Of a DNA stretch of 64,000 nt, positions 7,128 to 17,913 are shown piece after piece. Under the pieces are notes generated by a model that did not search any database, was not told where the DNA came from, and was given only the letters and a program-made list of their open reading frames with translations. How positions within the stretch are numbered: position 1 is the stretch's first letter; every line of letters begins with the position of its first letter. The position numbers were made by a program, and so were the translations under genes. The DNA is from Methylobacterium sp. J-088 (GTDB taxonomy: Bacteria; Pseudomonadota; Alphaproteobacteria; Rhizobiales; Beijerinckiaceae): the NCBI RefSeq assembly GCF_022829295.1, contig NZ_JAKSYH010000278.1, positions 1 through 64,000 of the forward strand, in the 5' to 3' direction.

Positions 7128-8531
7128 TCACTGCCAGGACGCGAAGGCGTTCTGCATCACCTGTGAACCCGTGGAGCCCTTCTCGAAGGTCAAGACCGCA
7201 CGCCGTCCGGAGGTGTAGCGCAAAGCCAGATCGAACCAGTTCTTGTGGAGCAGAAGATCCGTGTTGCGCTCGACGTCGTTGGGCAGCGACGATAGGCCGA
7301 TGAGGAACAGATTGTCGCGGACGCGGACGGGAAGACCCGAGACCGGCGAGCCACGGGCGTTCTGGTCGTCCTTTGCCTGAAGCAGGCCGATATCCTGGAT
7401 CGTCCGAACGTCACCGCCGCCGGTCTGGCTGAAGGCCAGATTAACCGTATGGGATGCCGGCAGGGTCGCATCGAGATTGCGCTGGATGGTCATGACCAGT
7501 GTGAGCCCCGCATCGGGAATCGTCACGGTCGCCACCACGGCGTTCTGAAGCGGCTGCCCCTGATCCCCGTTGACCGTATCGAGCCGCCACGTGACGCGGC
7601 CCGACAGCAGTGTCGGCTGAGCGTTCTCGGTGCCCTGCACCTCTTCGATCAGCTCGGCCCTCTGGGCGACCGATACCGCGGAGTCCGAGGACGGTGCCAT
7701 GGCACGCTGAGGCGGAGCGCTGTTCGGGCGGGGTGAGGGCCGCGGGGCAGGTGCGGCATCGCCGCCGACGCGGTCGCCGTATTTGGCCTCCCCGTCCGGC
7801 TGCTGCGTGTCCGCGGTCTCGGTCCCGCTCGACGGGAGGATCTGGGGTCGGTCGCGGAGCAGGAAGGCGGCCACGGCGATCATGGAGATCACCACGGCCA
7901 GCATGCCGCCGACGAAAAAATTGCGTAGCAACCGCGAGCGTTCGGCCCGCGGAGGCACAACTTCGATGCGTGGACGCTGGCGGCCATTGCCGGCATCGGC
8001 GACTACGGCGCCGAGATCGGGCTCGTCCACCGGTGACGGACCGTCGGCAAACTCGCTCGGTTCGGCCGCGACGCTCGGGGAAGAACCGGTCCGCGGCGGG
8101 GCGATCGTGATCGGAGCCTCGCGCGGCTCATCCGTGGGCTCCAGAACGGATGTCGGCGGTGCGACAGCGCGTTCGAATGGCGGCTTGGCCGCAGGCAGCG
8201 TTGGCTCGGAGATTTGCGGCCGCGGAGGCGCAGGTTCGGATGGCGCCGGTTCAGGCGCGACCGGAGCCGGAACTGGCTCCGGGCCGGCCGCCAATGCGGC
8301 ATCGTTGGCCGGGGCCGGAAGCCCGCCGTGATCCACTTCCAGCCGCTCGATGGCGGAATCCAGAGCCCGGCGTTCGAGATCGATATCGGCCTCGGACAGC
8401 GGCGGATCGAGGGATCGGAGCTGGCTGATCAGGGCATGGCGCGCGCGGTCGTAGACCGCCTTGCGAAGGGCGGGCGTTCGATCCGGCAGCGCATCGAGCG
8501 CGCGTGCCAGAAGCGGGTAGTAATCGGCCAT
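7128..8531 (-). CDS. Hypothetical membrane-anchored protein with a proline-rich middle
   Basis: I place the start at ATG 8531 (MADYYPLLARALDALPDRTP), giving 467 residues; the frame upstream is open but low in complexity. The N-terminal 90 residues are helical (AVYDRARHALISQLRSL, then DIDLERRALDSAIERLE). A long Pro/Ala/Glu-rich region at about 95-200 is probably disordered. One transmembrane helix follows near residues 225-250 (FFVGGMLAVVISMIAVAAFL). The C-terminal 200 residues form a folded domain on the other side of the membrane. Families with this layout occur in Methylobacterium and Bradyrhizobium without a known role, and I do not recognise a specific function. It converges on rpoH across a REP-containing gap. 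Confidence 0.75.
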   Translation of the reverse strand: MADYYPLLARALDALPDRTPALRKAVYDRARHALISQLRSLDPPLSEADIDLERRALDSAIERLEVDHGGLPAPANDAALAAGPEPVPAPVAPEPAPSEPAPPRPQISEPTLPAAKPPFERAVAPPTSVLEPTDEPREAPITIAPPRTGSSPSVAAEPSEFADGPSPVDEPDLGAVVADAGNGRQRPRIEVVPPRAERSRLLRNFFVGGMLAVVISMIAVAAFLLRDRPQILPSSGTETADTQQPDGEAKYGDRVGGDAAPAPRPSPRPNSAPPQRAMAPSSDSAVSVAQRAELIEEVQGTENAQPTLLSGRVTWRLDTVNGDQGQPLQNAVVATVTIPDAGLTLVMTIQRNLDATLPASHTVNLAFSQTGGGDVRTIQDIGLLQAKDDQNARGSPVSGLPVRVRDNLFLIGLSSLPNDVERNTDLLLHKNWFDLALRYTSGRRAVLTFEKGSTGSQVMQNAFASWQ

Positions 8532-8811
8532 GTGCCCCTGATCCGCCCCTACGGCCGCCGGCCGGTGCACCGGTCGATGGCCGGGAGCCGAGGGATCCGA
8601 CCATCCCGCTAGGATCGGCCGCGGCCCTCGGCCGATGATGTCGTGTCCGCTTCGCGCGGGGCCGCGGCCCAACGCTGGTCGGTTCGTCGATGGCCGCCCG
8701 CCGCGCAAACGGGTGTCGAGCCCCGCACCCGTTCTAGATCACGCCTGCGCGGCCTGGATATGGGCGGGTCGTTCAAAATGATGCGTCGTCAACGCGATAG
8801 CGTGCGATCCG

Positions 8812-10104
8812 TCAGTCTTCGAACGGGTTGTGCATGAGGATCGTGTCATCGCGCTCCGGTGATGTTGAGAGCAGCGCCACGGGCGCGCCGATCAACTCCT
8901 CGATCCGGCGGACATACTTGATCGCCTGCGCCGGCAGGTCGGCCCAGGAGCGGGCGCCCGCCGTGGTCTCGGACCAGCCTGGGATCACCTCATAGATGGG
9001 CTCGACACGTGCCTGAGCGGCTTGGCTCGCCGGCAGATGGTCGATGGTCTGCCCGTCCAGCCGGTAGCCCGTGCAGACCCGGATCTCTTCGAACCCGTCG
9101 AGGATGTCGAGTTTGGTCAGCGCAATCCCGTGGATGCCCGAGGTCCGCACCGTCTGGCGCACCAGCACGGCGTCGAACCAGCCGCAGCGCCGCTTACGCC
9201 CGGTGTTGACGCCGAATTCGCGACCGCGGCTGCCGATCGTCTCGCCGATCTCGTCGAACAGCTCGGTCGGGAAAGGCCCCTCCCCCACCCGCGTGGTGTA
9301 GGCCTTGGCGATTCCGAGCACGTAGCCGATCGCCCCCGGACCGAGGCCCGAGCCCGTCGCGGCCTGGGCGGCCACGATGTTGGACGAGGTGACGAACGGG
9401 TAGGTGCCGTGATCGACGTCGAGCAAAGCCCCCTGCGCGCCCTCGAACAGGATGCGCTTGCCGGCCCGGCGCTCCTCGTCGAGCAGCGCCCAGACGGTGT
9501 CGGCGTAGGGCAGAATCTTCGGCGCGATCGCCTTCAGCTCGGCGAGGAGCGCCTCGGCGTTCACCTCGTCGATCCCGAGGCCGCGCCGCAGGGCGTTGTG
9601 GTGGGTCAGCACCCGCTCGATCTTGGCGGGCAGCGCCTCCGGATCGGCGAGATCGACCACACGGATGGCCCGGCGTCCGACCTTATCCTCGTAGGCCGGG
9701 CCGATGCCGCGCTTGGTCGTGCCGATCTTGAGGCCAGCATTGGCGGTCTCGCGGAAATGGTCGAGCTCGCGGTGCAGGGGCAGGATCAGCGTGGCGTTAT
9801 CGGCAATTCGCAGGGAGGCGGGTGAGACCTCGACGCCCTGCGCCCTGATCCGATCGATCTCGTCCACGAGGTGCCAGGGATCGACCACCACGCCATTGCC
9901 GATCACCGACAGCTTGCCGCCGCGGACCACGCCGGAGGGCAAAAGCGCCAACTTGTAGGTGACGCCATCGATGACCAGCGTATGGCCAGCATTGTGCCCG
10001 CCCTGGAAGCGAACCACGATGTCGGCCTGCTCGGAGAGCCAGTCGACGATCTTCCCCTTGCCCTCGTCGCCCCACTGGGCGCCCACAACGACGACGTTGG
10101 CCAT
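8812..10104 (-). CDS. purA: Adenylosuccinate synthetase
   Basis: PurA joins IMP and aspartate, using GTP, to give adenylosuccinate in AMP synthesis. The 430-residue protein begins [20 protein letters not shown], containing the GDEGKGK phosphate-binding motif. Other signatures are [10 protein letters not shown], the IMP-binding segment [14 protein letters not shown] with a neighbouring [28 protein letters not shown] and [10 protein letters not shown]. The start at ATG 10104 is set by the conserved N-terminus; the upstream in-frame codons are not conserved. It is on the same strand as the exported-protein, aminotransferase and purB genes upstream, so purB and purA, both needed for AMP, are close but not adjacent. 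Confidence 0.97.
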   Translation of the reverse strand: MANVVVVGAQWGDEGKGKIVDWLSEQADIVVRFQGGHNAGHTLVIDGVTYKLALLPSGVVRGGKLSVIGNGVVVDPWHLVDEIDRIRAQGVEVSPASLRIADNATLILPLHRELDHFRETANAGLKIGTTKRGIGPAYEDKVGRRAIRVVDLADPEALPAKIERVLTHHNALRRGLGIDEVNAEALLAELKAIAPKILPYADTVWALLDEERRAGKRILFEGAQGALLDVDHGTYPFVTSSNIVAAQAATGSGLGPGAIGYVLGIAKAYTTRVGEGPFPTELFDEIGETIGSRGREFGVNTGRKRRCGWFDAVLVRQTVRTSGIHGIALTKLDILDGFEEIRVCTGYRLDGQTIDHLPASQAAQARVEPIYEVIPGWSETTAGARSWADLPAQAIKYVRRIEELIGAPVALLSTSPERDDTILMHNPFED

Positions 10105-10247
10105 GTCTGCCTGCTTACCCGCGACGGAAACCGGGACGGCGCCACCCACGGGTGCAGGCGGCGCACGTCGTCAGCCGTTTCCGCGATCCGAGCAGCGAAA
10201 TCAAGCAATTCGCCCGCATAACGCACCCGCGACCAGATCGCAGCGGA

Positions 10248-10580
10248 CTACTTTGCCTCCGTGCCCGGCGCACGCCCCGGCAGTTCATCGGGCTTGATCA
10301 CCGGCATGGAGCCGGACTGATCGGGTTTCACCACCGTTCCCGTGGTTCCATTGGCTGGCGGCTTGATGACCCCGTCATTCTGCTGGAGCTTGTCACTGAG
10401 CGACTGATCCTGCGGCGGCGAGTCCGGGCTCGGGCGCACGCGCTCGGCCGGCATCTCGGTCGGCGGCGGCAAAGCGGGATCCGTGTCGCGGCCCTTCAGC
10501 GGGGCGTCAGGGTTCTGCGCGTAGGCCGGAACCGTCAGCAGTGTCGCCGCCAGTGCAGCAAACAGGAACATCTTCGGCAC
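10248..10580 (-). CDS. Small exported proline-rich hypothetical protein
   Basis: The likely start is GTG 10580, with a GGGGAG ribosome binding site about ten bases upstream; ATG 10571 is an alternative. The first 20 residues are a signal peptide ending in VPAYA-QN. The mature part of about 90 residues is rich in Pro, Asp and Lys (KGRDTDPALPPPTEMP, DGVIKPPANGTTGTVVKPDQ) and looks disordered. No family is recognised. An EcfG-like promoter lies about 37 bases upstream, suggesting general-stress control of a periplasmic protein. Confidence 0.65.
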   Translation of the reverse strand: MPKMFLFAALAATLLTVPAYAQNPDAPLKGRDTDPALPPPTEMPAERVRPSPDSPPQDQSLSDKLQQNDGVIKPPANGTTGTVVKPDQSGSMPVIKPDELPGRAPGTEAK

Positions 10581-10616
10581 GATCCGTCTCCCCTCTCGTC
10601 TCCGATTTCGGGGAGG

Positions 10617-10641
10617 AACAGTCGGGGGCGGCATCCGTTCC
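10617..10641 (-). promoter_or_regulatory. EcfG-type promoter, readable on both strands
   Basis: On the minus strand GGAAC (10641-10637) is followed after 17 bases by GTT (10619-10617), placed to drive the exported protein starting at 10580. On the plus strand GGAAC (10615-10619) is followed after 16 bases by CGTT (10636-10639), again a consensus EcfG arrangement, though no plus-strand gene lies downstream. The element is seen directly; function is inferred. Confidence 0.5.
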
Positions 10642-10678
10642 TGGGGCGCGCCGCTTCCCGATCGACCGGCGGGGGCTC

Positions 10679-11536
10679 TCAACCCTGCCGCGCAGCCGCG
10701 ATATAAAGCTCGCGCATGCGCCGGGTAACCGGACCGGGCCGCCCCTCACCGATCGTCCGGTCGTCGATCTGAACCACCGGCATCACGAAGGCCGAGGCGC
10801 TGGTGTAGAACGCTTCCTGAGCCTCGTAAGCCTCCACGACCGGGATCAGCCGCTCCTCGATCCGCAGATCGGCTTCCTGTGCGAGGCGCAGCACCGAGGC
10901 CCGGGTGATACCGGGCAGCAGCGCGGTCGACAACGGCCGGGTCACCAGGACGCGCTCGCGGCTGACGATGAAAGCTGTGGACGACGAGCCCTCGGTCACC
11001 GCCCCGTCTTCGACCATCCAGGCCTCGGCGACGCCGGCCTCGGCGGCCTGCTGCTTGGCCAGCACCTGGGCCAACAACGCCACCGACTTGATGTCCCGGC
11101 GCTTCCAGCGGAGATCCTCGACCGTGATCACCCGCGCGCCCGTCTCGGCGAGCGGGTTGGCCAGCACGGTCTTGGCCTGCGTGAACATCATAACGGTCGG
11201 AGTGACATCGCCCTTGGGGAAGGCGAAATCGCGCTCGGCGACACCTCGGGTCACCTGCATGTAGACGAGGCCCTCGGTGACGCCGTTGCGGGCGACGAGC
11301 TCCGTCTGCAACCGCTCCCAACCCGCGGCATCGTGCGGGTTGCGGATACCGATCTCGCCGAGCGACCGGTCGAGGCGCGCGAGATGGGCGGCGTTGTCGA
11401 CAAGCTTGCCGTCGAGGATCGCCGAGACCTCGTAGATTCCGTCGGCGAACAGGAAGCCGCGGTCCATGATTGGCACGCGGGCCTGCTCGAAGGGGAGGAA
11501 TTCGCCGTTGAGGTAGACGGTACGGGGAGCGGTCAC
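10679..11536 (-). CDS. dat: D-amino-acid aminotransferase (class IV PLP)
   Basis: The enzyme moves amino groups between D-amino acids and 2-oxo acids, for example making D-glutamate or D-alanine for the cell wall. The 285-residue product begins at GTG 11536 (TAPRTVYLNGEFLPFEQARV), with AGGAAGG upstream. Class IV signatures are the PIMDRGFLFADGIYEV segment near the N-terminus, the PLP-binding lysine in WKRRDIKSVALL, and EGSSSTAFIV followed by LLPGITRASVLRLA. The frame upstream of 11536 is open but overlaps the region before purB and looks non-coding. D-alanine aminotransferase fits best, although branched-chain aminotransferases share the fold. Confidence 0.88.
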   Translation of the reverse strand: MTAPRTVYLNGEFLPFEQARVPIMDRGFLFADGIYEVSAILDGKLVDNAAHLARLDRSLGEIGIRNPHDAAGWERLQTELVARNGVTEGLVYMQVTRGVAERDFAFPKGDVTPTVMMFTQAKTVLANPLAETGARVITVEDLRWKRRDIKSVALLAQVLAKQQAAEAGVAEAWMVEDGAVTEGSSSTAFIVSRERVLVTRPLSTALLPGITRASVLRLAQEADLRIEERLIPVVEAYEAQEAFYTSASAFVMPVVQIDDRTIGEGRPGPVTRRMRELYIAAARQG

Positions 11537-11589
11537 GGGCAGCCTTCCTGTGTTCGTCGCTGGCCTGAAGCAGGAATCGTGCGGCGCCC

Positions 11590-12897
11590 TCAGGCCACGC
11601 CGAACACCCGCGCAAAAATCGTGTCCACGTGCTTGAAGTGATAGCCGAGATCGAAGCACTCCTCGATCTGCTCGGGCGACAGGGCCGCCGTCACCTCCGA
11701 ATCGGCTTTCAAGAGTTCGAGGAAGTCGCCCTCCCCACGCCACACCGGCATCGCGTTGCGCTGGACCAGACGGTAGGAGTCCTCCCGCGAGACACCCGCC
11801 TGTGTGAGCGCCAGCAGAACCCGCTGCGAATGGACGAGACCGCCCAGCCGGTCGAGGTTCTTCTGCATGTTGGCCGGGTAGATGAGCAGCTTCTCGATCA
11901 CCCCGGTCATCCGCGCCAGGGCGAAGTCGAGGGTCACGGTGGCGTCGGGGCCGATCATCCGCTCGACCGAGGAATGCGAGATGTCACGCTCGTGCCAGAG
12001 GGCGACGTTTTCCAGGGCCGGGGTGACGTAACCGCGGACCATCCGGGCGAGGCCTGTGATGTTCTCGGTGAGGACCGGGTTGCGCTTGTGCGGCATCGCC
12101 GAGGACCCCTTCTGCCCTTCGGAGAAAAACTCTTCCGCCTCCAGCACCTCGGTGCGCTGGAGATGACGGATCTCGATGGCCAGCCGCTCCAGTGAGGAGG
12201 CGACGACGCCGAGCGTCGCGAAGAACTGCGCGTGGCGATCCCGCGGGATGACCTGGGTGGAGACCGGCTCGGCCGTCAGCCCCATCTTCTCGGCGACGTA
12301 GACCTCGACCCGCGGGTCGATGTTGGCGAAGGTACCGACCGCGCCGGAAATCGCGCAGGTAGCGACCTCCTCCCGGGCCGCAACCAGACGGCGGCGGTTG
12401 CGCTGAAATTCGGCATGGGCCTGGGCGAGCTTCAGCCCGAAGGTCACGGGCTCGGCATGAATGCCGTGCGAGCGGCCGATCGTCGGGGTCAGCTTGTGCT
12501 CGAAGGCCCGGGCCTTGAGGGCGTCGAGCAGAGCATCAACATCGGCGATCAGGATGTCGGCGGCCCGCACCAGCTGCACGTTGAGGCAGGTGTCGAGCAC
12601 GTCCGAGGAGGTCATGCCCTGGTGAACGAAGCGCGCCTCCGGCCCGACGATTTCCGCGAGATGGGTGAGGAACGCGATCACGTCGTGCTTGGTCACCGCC
12701 TCGATCGCGTCGATGCGGGCGACGTCGAACACCGCGTAACGACCCTTGGCCCAGACGGTCTCGGCAGCCTCCTTCGGCACGACGCCGATCTCGGCCAGCG
12801 CCGTGGTGGCGTGGGCCTCGATCTCGAACCAGATCCGGAAGCGGCTCTCAGGCGACCAGATCGCGGTCATCGCGGGGCGGCTGTAGCGGGGGATCAT
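11590..12897 (-). CDS. purB: Adenylosuccinate lyase
   Basis: PurB removes fumarate from adenylosuccinate and from SAICAR in purine synthesis. The 435-residue protein starts at ATG 12897 (MIPRYSRPAMTAIWSPESRF), which is the usual N-terminus. Family signatures are KHDVIAFLTHLAE, QGMTSSDVLDTCLNVQL, the catalytic-loop signature GSSAMPHKRNPVLTENITGL, and WHERDISHSSVERM. It lies upstream of the aminotransferase on the same strand with a gap of about 50 bases, so cotranscription is likely. Confidence 0.97.
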   Translation of the reverse strand: MIPRYSRPAMTAIWSPESRFRIWFEIEAHATTALAEIGVVPKEAAETVWAKGRYAVFDVARIDAIEAVTKHDVIAFLTHLAEIVGPEARFVHQGMTSSDVLDTCLNVQLVRAADILIADVDALLDALKARAFEHKLTPTIGRSHGIHAEPVTFGLKLAQAHAEFQRNRRRLVAAREEVATCAISGAVGTFANIDPRVEVYVAEKMGLTAEPVSTQVIPRDRHAQFFATLGVVASSLERLAIEIRHLQRTEVLEAEEFFSEGQKGSSAMPHKRNPVLTENITGLARMVRGYVTPALENVALWHERDISHSSVERMIGPDATVTLDFALARMTGVIEKLLIYPANMQKNLDRLGGLVHSQRVLLALTQAGVSREDSYRLVQRNAMPVWRGEGDFLELLKADSEVTAALSPEQIEECFDLGYHFKHVDTIFARVFGVA

Positions 12898-13000
12898 GGG
12901 GCCTCGGCGCGGTCCGGAATACGTGCGAGGCCGGTAGCACGCGCTGCCCCGGCCGCTCAATGCAGATCCGTCATTTCCGGGGCGCTTCGGCGGTGGAGCC

Positions 13001-13747
13001 TCAGTCGGCCCGCACCCAGCCCTGGCCCATCAGGCGCTCCTGCGGCAGGAAGCGCGACTTGTAGTCCATCTTGCGCGAGCCCTCGACCCAGTAGCCGAGG
13101 TACAGGTACGGCAGGCCGAGGCGTTGGGCCCGGTGGATGTGATCGAGGATCATGAACGTCCCCGGCGAGCGGGACGCCTCCTCGGGGTCGTAGAACGAGT
13201 AGACCATCGACAGCCCGTCGGCGAGGACGTCGGTCAGACAGAAAGCGAGGGGGGGGCCGGAGCCGTGCCCGGTGATCGCCGTGTCCGGCCCGCGACGCCG
13301 GTAGGACACCAGATGCGTGTCGACGTGGCTATCCTCCACCATCATGGCGTAGTCGAGCACCGTCATGTCGACCATACCGCCGTCGCCGTGGCGCGCGTCG
13401 AGGTAGCGGCGGAACAGGGCGTATTGCTCGGAGGCCGGCCGGTTGGGCTCCGGTGTTCCGATCCAGTCCGCGTTGCGGCTGAGGATGCGGCGCTGGCTCG
13501 CGCTCGGCTCGAACTCGTTCACCACCACACGAACGGAGACGCAGGCCCGGCAAGTTTCGCAGGCCGGCCGATACGCGATCGTCTGCGAGCGGCGGAAACC
13601 GCCCTGCGTCAGGATCTCGTTGAGGTCGCGGGCACGCCGGCCGACGAGGTGCGTGAACACCTTCCGCTCCTCCTGGCCCGGCAGGTACGGGCACGGCGAG
13701 GGCGCGGTGAGATAGAATTGCGGTGTGTCGCGCGGATGGCTGGTCAC
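13001..13747 (-). CDS. bpt: Aspartate/glutamate leucyltransferase (N-end rule)
   Basis: The enzyme transfers Leu (or Arg in some homologues) from aminoacyl-tRNA to proteins with N-terminal Asp or Glu, marking them for ClpS/ClpAP degradation. The 248-residue protein starts at GTG 13747. The N-terminal ATE domain has the cysteine pattern [13 protein letters not shown]. The C-terminal domain has [20 protein letters not shown] and [20 protein letters not shown], both typical of Bpt/ATE. It lies upstream of purB on the same strand with a gap of about 100 bases. Bpt versus ATE specificity cannot be proven from sequence. Confidence 0.93.
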   Translation of the reverse strand: MTSHPRDTPQFYLTAPSPCPYLPGQEERKVFTHLVGRRARDLNEILTQGGFRRSQTIAYRPACETCRACVSVRVVVNEFEPSASQRRILSRNADWIGTPEPNRPASEQYALFRRYLDARHGDGGMVDMTVLDYAMMVEDSHVDTHLVSYRRRGPDTAITGHGSGPPLAFCLTDVLADGLSMVYSFYDPEEASRSPGTFMILDHIHRAQRLGLPYLYLGYWVEGSRKMDYKSRFLPQERLMGQGWVRAD

Positions 13748-13871
13748 GCTTCTGATTGACCCTGCGCCGGAAGCAAACTGTCGGCGCCGGCAAACCAGTG
13801 TAACGGCGGAACGGCCGGGCTCAATGCCCCGAACTGTTGCCGTGCGCGATTTTCACCGCGACACGGAGACC

Positions 13872-14363
13872 TCAGGGGGCGTGGACAACGGCAACACCGA
13901 GTAGAAGGTCGTGTGCAAGCCGACGATCGGACCGCACCAGTCCGAAGGCGATGTCGACGCACCAGAGCAGGAACGTCGAAATTGCGACGTAGAACAGCAG
14001 CGCGTGGACGGCCGCGGTAATGATGTCGACCCGCCCGCCGCTTTCCGGCGCCACGACCCGCAGGCCCATCAGCCGCTGCCCGATCGTGCTCTGCCGTGGG
14101 CCGCCGACCGTGATCGCGCTGTAGATGATGCCGCTTGCCGGCAGGATCGCGAACAGGGTCCAGCCAAGACCGAAGGTCACAACGCCGACCACCGTGATCA
14201 GCAGCGTGAGCAGTACGGTAAAGCCGAAGATGAACAGGATATCGAGGAGATAGGCGACCGCGCGGGCGCCGAGGCTCGCTCGTACGAAGGGTACGGGCAA
14301 GGATGTGGCGTAGCCGGGCGCAACGAAGCGCGCCGCGTAACCGGGTTGCGTGTTCTGCATCAT
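13872..14363 (-). CDS. RDD-family integral membrane protein
   Basis: The 163-residue protein has several hydrophobic helices. The N-terminal helix carries the RDD-type pattern with Arg and Asp (LGARAVAYLLDILFIFGFTV), followed by LLITVVGVVTFGLGWTLFAI. The second part has the family motif STIGQRLMGLRVV, then AAVHALLFYVAISTFLLWCV and RSDRRLAHDLLLGVAVV. The start ATG 14363 follows an AGGACG ribosome binding site. RDD proteins are of mostly unknown role; some act in transport or ion homeostasis. In Hyphomicrobiales this gene is commonly next to the leucyl transferase gene, as here. Confidence 0.88.
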   Translation of the reverse strand: MMQNTQPGYAARFVAPGYATSLPVPFVRASLGARAVAYLLDILFIFGFTVLLTLLITVVGVVTFGLGWTLFAILPASGIIYSAITVGGPRQSTIGQRLMGLRVVAPESGGRVDIITAAVHALLFYVAISTFLLWCVDIAFGLVRSDRRLAHDLLLGVAVVHAP

Positions 14364-14445
14364 GTCGCGTCCTGCAAGCGAGGCTGCGCGTCGTGAAGTG
14401 GTGGCGATATCAGAAAGACGCAAGAGGCGTGCGCAGCCTCCCCCT

Positions 14446-15878
<1,433 letters not shown>

Positions 15879-16074
15879 CTACCGTTCGCGCGGCCGGCGC
15901 CGCGGATCGCTCGACGCAGGCGCGCCGGAGGCGCCGGACTAACACACGGGAGCGAGCCGGCGAAACCCAACCGTTGACGCAGACTCGCCAAACCGCTTCA
16001 ACCCGCGCACCCACTCTCAGCCAGGACCCGGCCCCGATGATGCACCGGCCCCTCCCCGCCCAGAGCGCGTCGTA

Positions 16075-16533
16075 GTGCCGGGCTCCTTCCCGATCCGACG
16101 CAAAACACCGCGGCCGGGCGAGATCCCGACCGACCGGATCGAGCGCGCCCAAGGCCCGGCCCCCGGCGCGTGGGATATGGCCCTCATCTGGTTCATGCGG
16201 ATCACGGCGCTGATCTGGCTTATGAAGAGTCTCGCGTCCTGGGCGACCATCCTCGACGTGATCCCCGGGGTGCGGCCGTTCGAGTCCGAGCCGTTCGGCC
16301 GGCAGGCGGCGATCGTCTACTTCGCAGTGGTCGATGCCGCGGCGGCGATCGGTCTGTGGCTGACCAGCGCCTGGGGCGGCGTCATCTGGCTGCTTGCCGT
16401 GACCTCAGCGCTGACGCTCGCCGTGCTGACCCCGCAACTTCTGCCCGTGCCGATCCCGCTACTCGTATTCGGTGGCTGTGTCGTGCTGTTGTACTTCGTG
16501 CTGTCCTGCCTCGCCGCGCAGGAAGCACGGTGA
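16075..16533 (+). CDS. DUF6163-type membrane protein
   Basis: The 152-residue protein begins at GTG 16075. After a basic N-terminal tail of about 35 residues it has four hydrophobic helices: MALIWFMRITALIWLMKSLA, AAIVYFAVVDAAAAIGLWLT, GVIWLLAVTSALTLAVLT and IPLLVFGGCVVLLYFVLSCL. This layout and the motif SWATILDV match the small alphaproteobacterial family DUF6163, of unknown function. It commonly sits next to ldtR, as here, which hints at an envelope role. The start could be further in, at ATG 16177. Confidence 0.78.
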   Translation: MPGSFPIRRKTPRPGEIPTDRIERAQGPAPGAWDMALIWFMRITALIWLMKSLASWATILDVIPGVRPFESEPFGRQAAIVYFAVVDAAAAIGLWLTSAWGGVIWLLAVTSALTLAVLTPQLLPVPIPLLVFGGCVVLLYFVLSCLAAQEAR

Positions 16534-16694
16534 ACGAACCGTTCTGATCTTCGCTTCAGTTTGTCTTTACCGCAAAGCGTAAATCGGCAATTCATCCTGT
16601 CGCTTAAATCGCCTTTCATTCCCAAGCGGTAGCTTAGCCAACATCAGCGGCACCGCATTGAACGGATACCGCGGCATCAGACGGCGAGGCAGAC

Positions 16695-17207
16695 ATGAAG
16701 ACGCAGGGCGCCAGGGCCACCAAGATCGAATCCATCGAAGAGGCATTGCCGGCTCGGGGCTCCTATCTCGAGGCGCTTCACCTCGTCGAGCGCCTGCACC
16801 GCCGGCTCCTCGACGTGATCAAGGACGAGTTCGAGCGGCGCGGCCGCGAAGACGTCAACAGCGTCCAGGCCTTGCTCCTGTACAACATCGGCGACAAGGA
16901 GCTCACCGCAAGCGAGCTGCGGACCAAGGGCTACTATCTTGGCTCCAACGTCTCCTACAACGTCAAGAAGCTCGTCGAGGCTGGCTACCTGCACCACGCC
17001 CGCTCGAAGACTGACCGCCGCTCGGTCCGGATCAGCCTGACCGACAAGGGCCGTCAGGTGCACGAGATCATTCAGGGTCTCTACGATAAGCACGCCCGCA
17101 CGATCGCGCCGATCGGCGGCATCTCGGATGACGATTTCGGTCGGCTCAACCAGGCGCTCGGCCGTCTGGAGCGCTTCTGGACCGACCAGATCCGCTATCG
17201 CCTCTGA
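16695..17207 (+). CDS. ldtR: LdtR, MarR-family transcriptional regulator of envelope/L,D-transpeptidase genes
   Basis: The 170-residue protein is a winged-helix regulator. Its recognition region is ELTASELRTKGYYLGSNVSYNVKKL and the wing is HHARSKTDRRSVRISLTDKG, as in LdtR of Liberibacter and Sinorhizobium. The protein ends RLERFWTDQIRYRL. LdtR is known to act on an L,D-transpeptidase gene (ldtP) and stress tolerance, and its activity is blocked by small aromatic ligands. An L,D-transpeptidase gene is present about 30 kb downstream in this window. A partial echo of the 3' end of this gene lies about 60 bases after the stop. Confidence 0.9.
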   Translation: MKTQGARATKIESIEEALPARGSYLEALHLVERLHRRLLDVIKDEFERRGREDVNSVQALLLYNIGDKELTASELRTKGYYLGSNVSYNVKKLVEAGYLHHARSKTDRRSVRISLTDKGRQVHEIIQGLYDKHARTIAPIGGISDDDFGRLNQALGRLERFWTDQIRYRL

Positions 17208-17262
17208 AGCACGATCGCGCTCCCGTCGGCCGCTGACAGCAAACCGGGAACACCCGACAAGC

Positions 17263-17296
17263 GGGCGCTTCTTGGTCGATCAGATCCGCTACCGCC
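17263..17296 (+). repeat. Diverged echo of the ldtR 3' end
   Basis: Bases 17263-17296 match 17169-17202, within the ldtR C-terminal codons, at 28 of 34 positions. Several differences are at third codon positions, and the translated strings are RFLVDQIRYR versus RFWTDQIRYR. This looks like the remnant of a duplicated or second ldtR-like gene end. It sits just before the convergent exoD stop. Confidence 0.5.
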
Positions 17297-17307
17297 ACCG
17301 ATCCGTC

Positions 17308-17913
17308 CTACCAGACGTTGAGAAGGCTCAGGATCCCGGCGATGACCGCATAGGCGAAACCGGCGTTGATCGCGACGCCGAACAGACCGATGACGAGGCC
17401 GCCCAGCACCACGACACCGTCGCGCTCGACAAGACCGAGGCCCACGAGGCAGACGGCGAGGCCCAGCGGGATCTGCCCGACGATGGGCGCTGCCACAATC
17501 AGGGCCAGCGCCAGGGCCAGTAGGGCGACGCCCATGCCACGCATACCCAGCGCGGTGTCGAACACGCTCAGGCGCGGGCGCGACCAGCGCTCCAGACGCC
17601 GCAGAACCGGCACCGCCCGCGTCACGGCGCGCCGCACATCGGTCAACGCGATGGACCGGCCGAGCAGCATCCGCGGCAGCCACGGTGCCGACATGCCGAC
17701 AGCGATCTGAGTCGCCACCAGCAGCAGAAGTAGTCCACAGATCAGCGGGATCGGCGGCGGCATCGGCAGGCAGTTCGGCAAGCCGAGCAGCACGACGAGC
17801 AGCGCGAAGGCGCGGTCCCGCAGGACCGCGACAATGTCCCCCACCGTGAGGCGCTCGCCCTCTTGGCTCGCCAACACCGTGAGGACGTCCGACGTTCGTG
17901 CACCGGAGGTCAA
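17308..17913 (-). CDS. ExoD-family membrane protein
   Basis: The 201-residue protein matches the ExoD (exopolysaccharide synthesis) family. It has an N-terminal cytoplasmic helix-rich part (RLTVGDIVAVLRDRAFALLVVL), the diagnostic stretch LPNCLPMPPPIPLICGLLLL, and the signature ALTDVRRAVTRAVPVLRRLERW. Paired C-terminal membrane helices follow. ExoD was found in Sinorhizobium meliloti as needed for exopolysaccharide production and alkaline tolerance; the exact role is unknown. The start appears to be TTG 17913. It is convergent with ldtR. Confidence 0.88.
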   Translation of the reverse strand: MTSGARTSDVLTVLASQEGERLTVGDIVAVLRDRAFALLVVLLGLPNCLPMPPPIPLICGLLLLLVATQIAVGMSAPWLPRMLLGRSIALTDVRRAVTRAVPVLRRLERWSRPRLSVFDTALGMRGMGVALLALALALIVAAPIVGQIPLGLAVCLVGLGLVERDGVVVLGGLVIGLFGVAINAGFAYAVIAGILSLLNVW

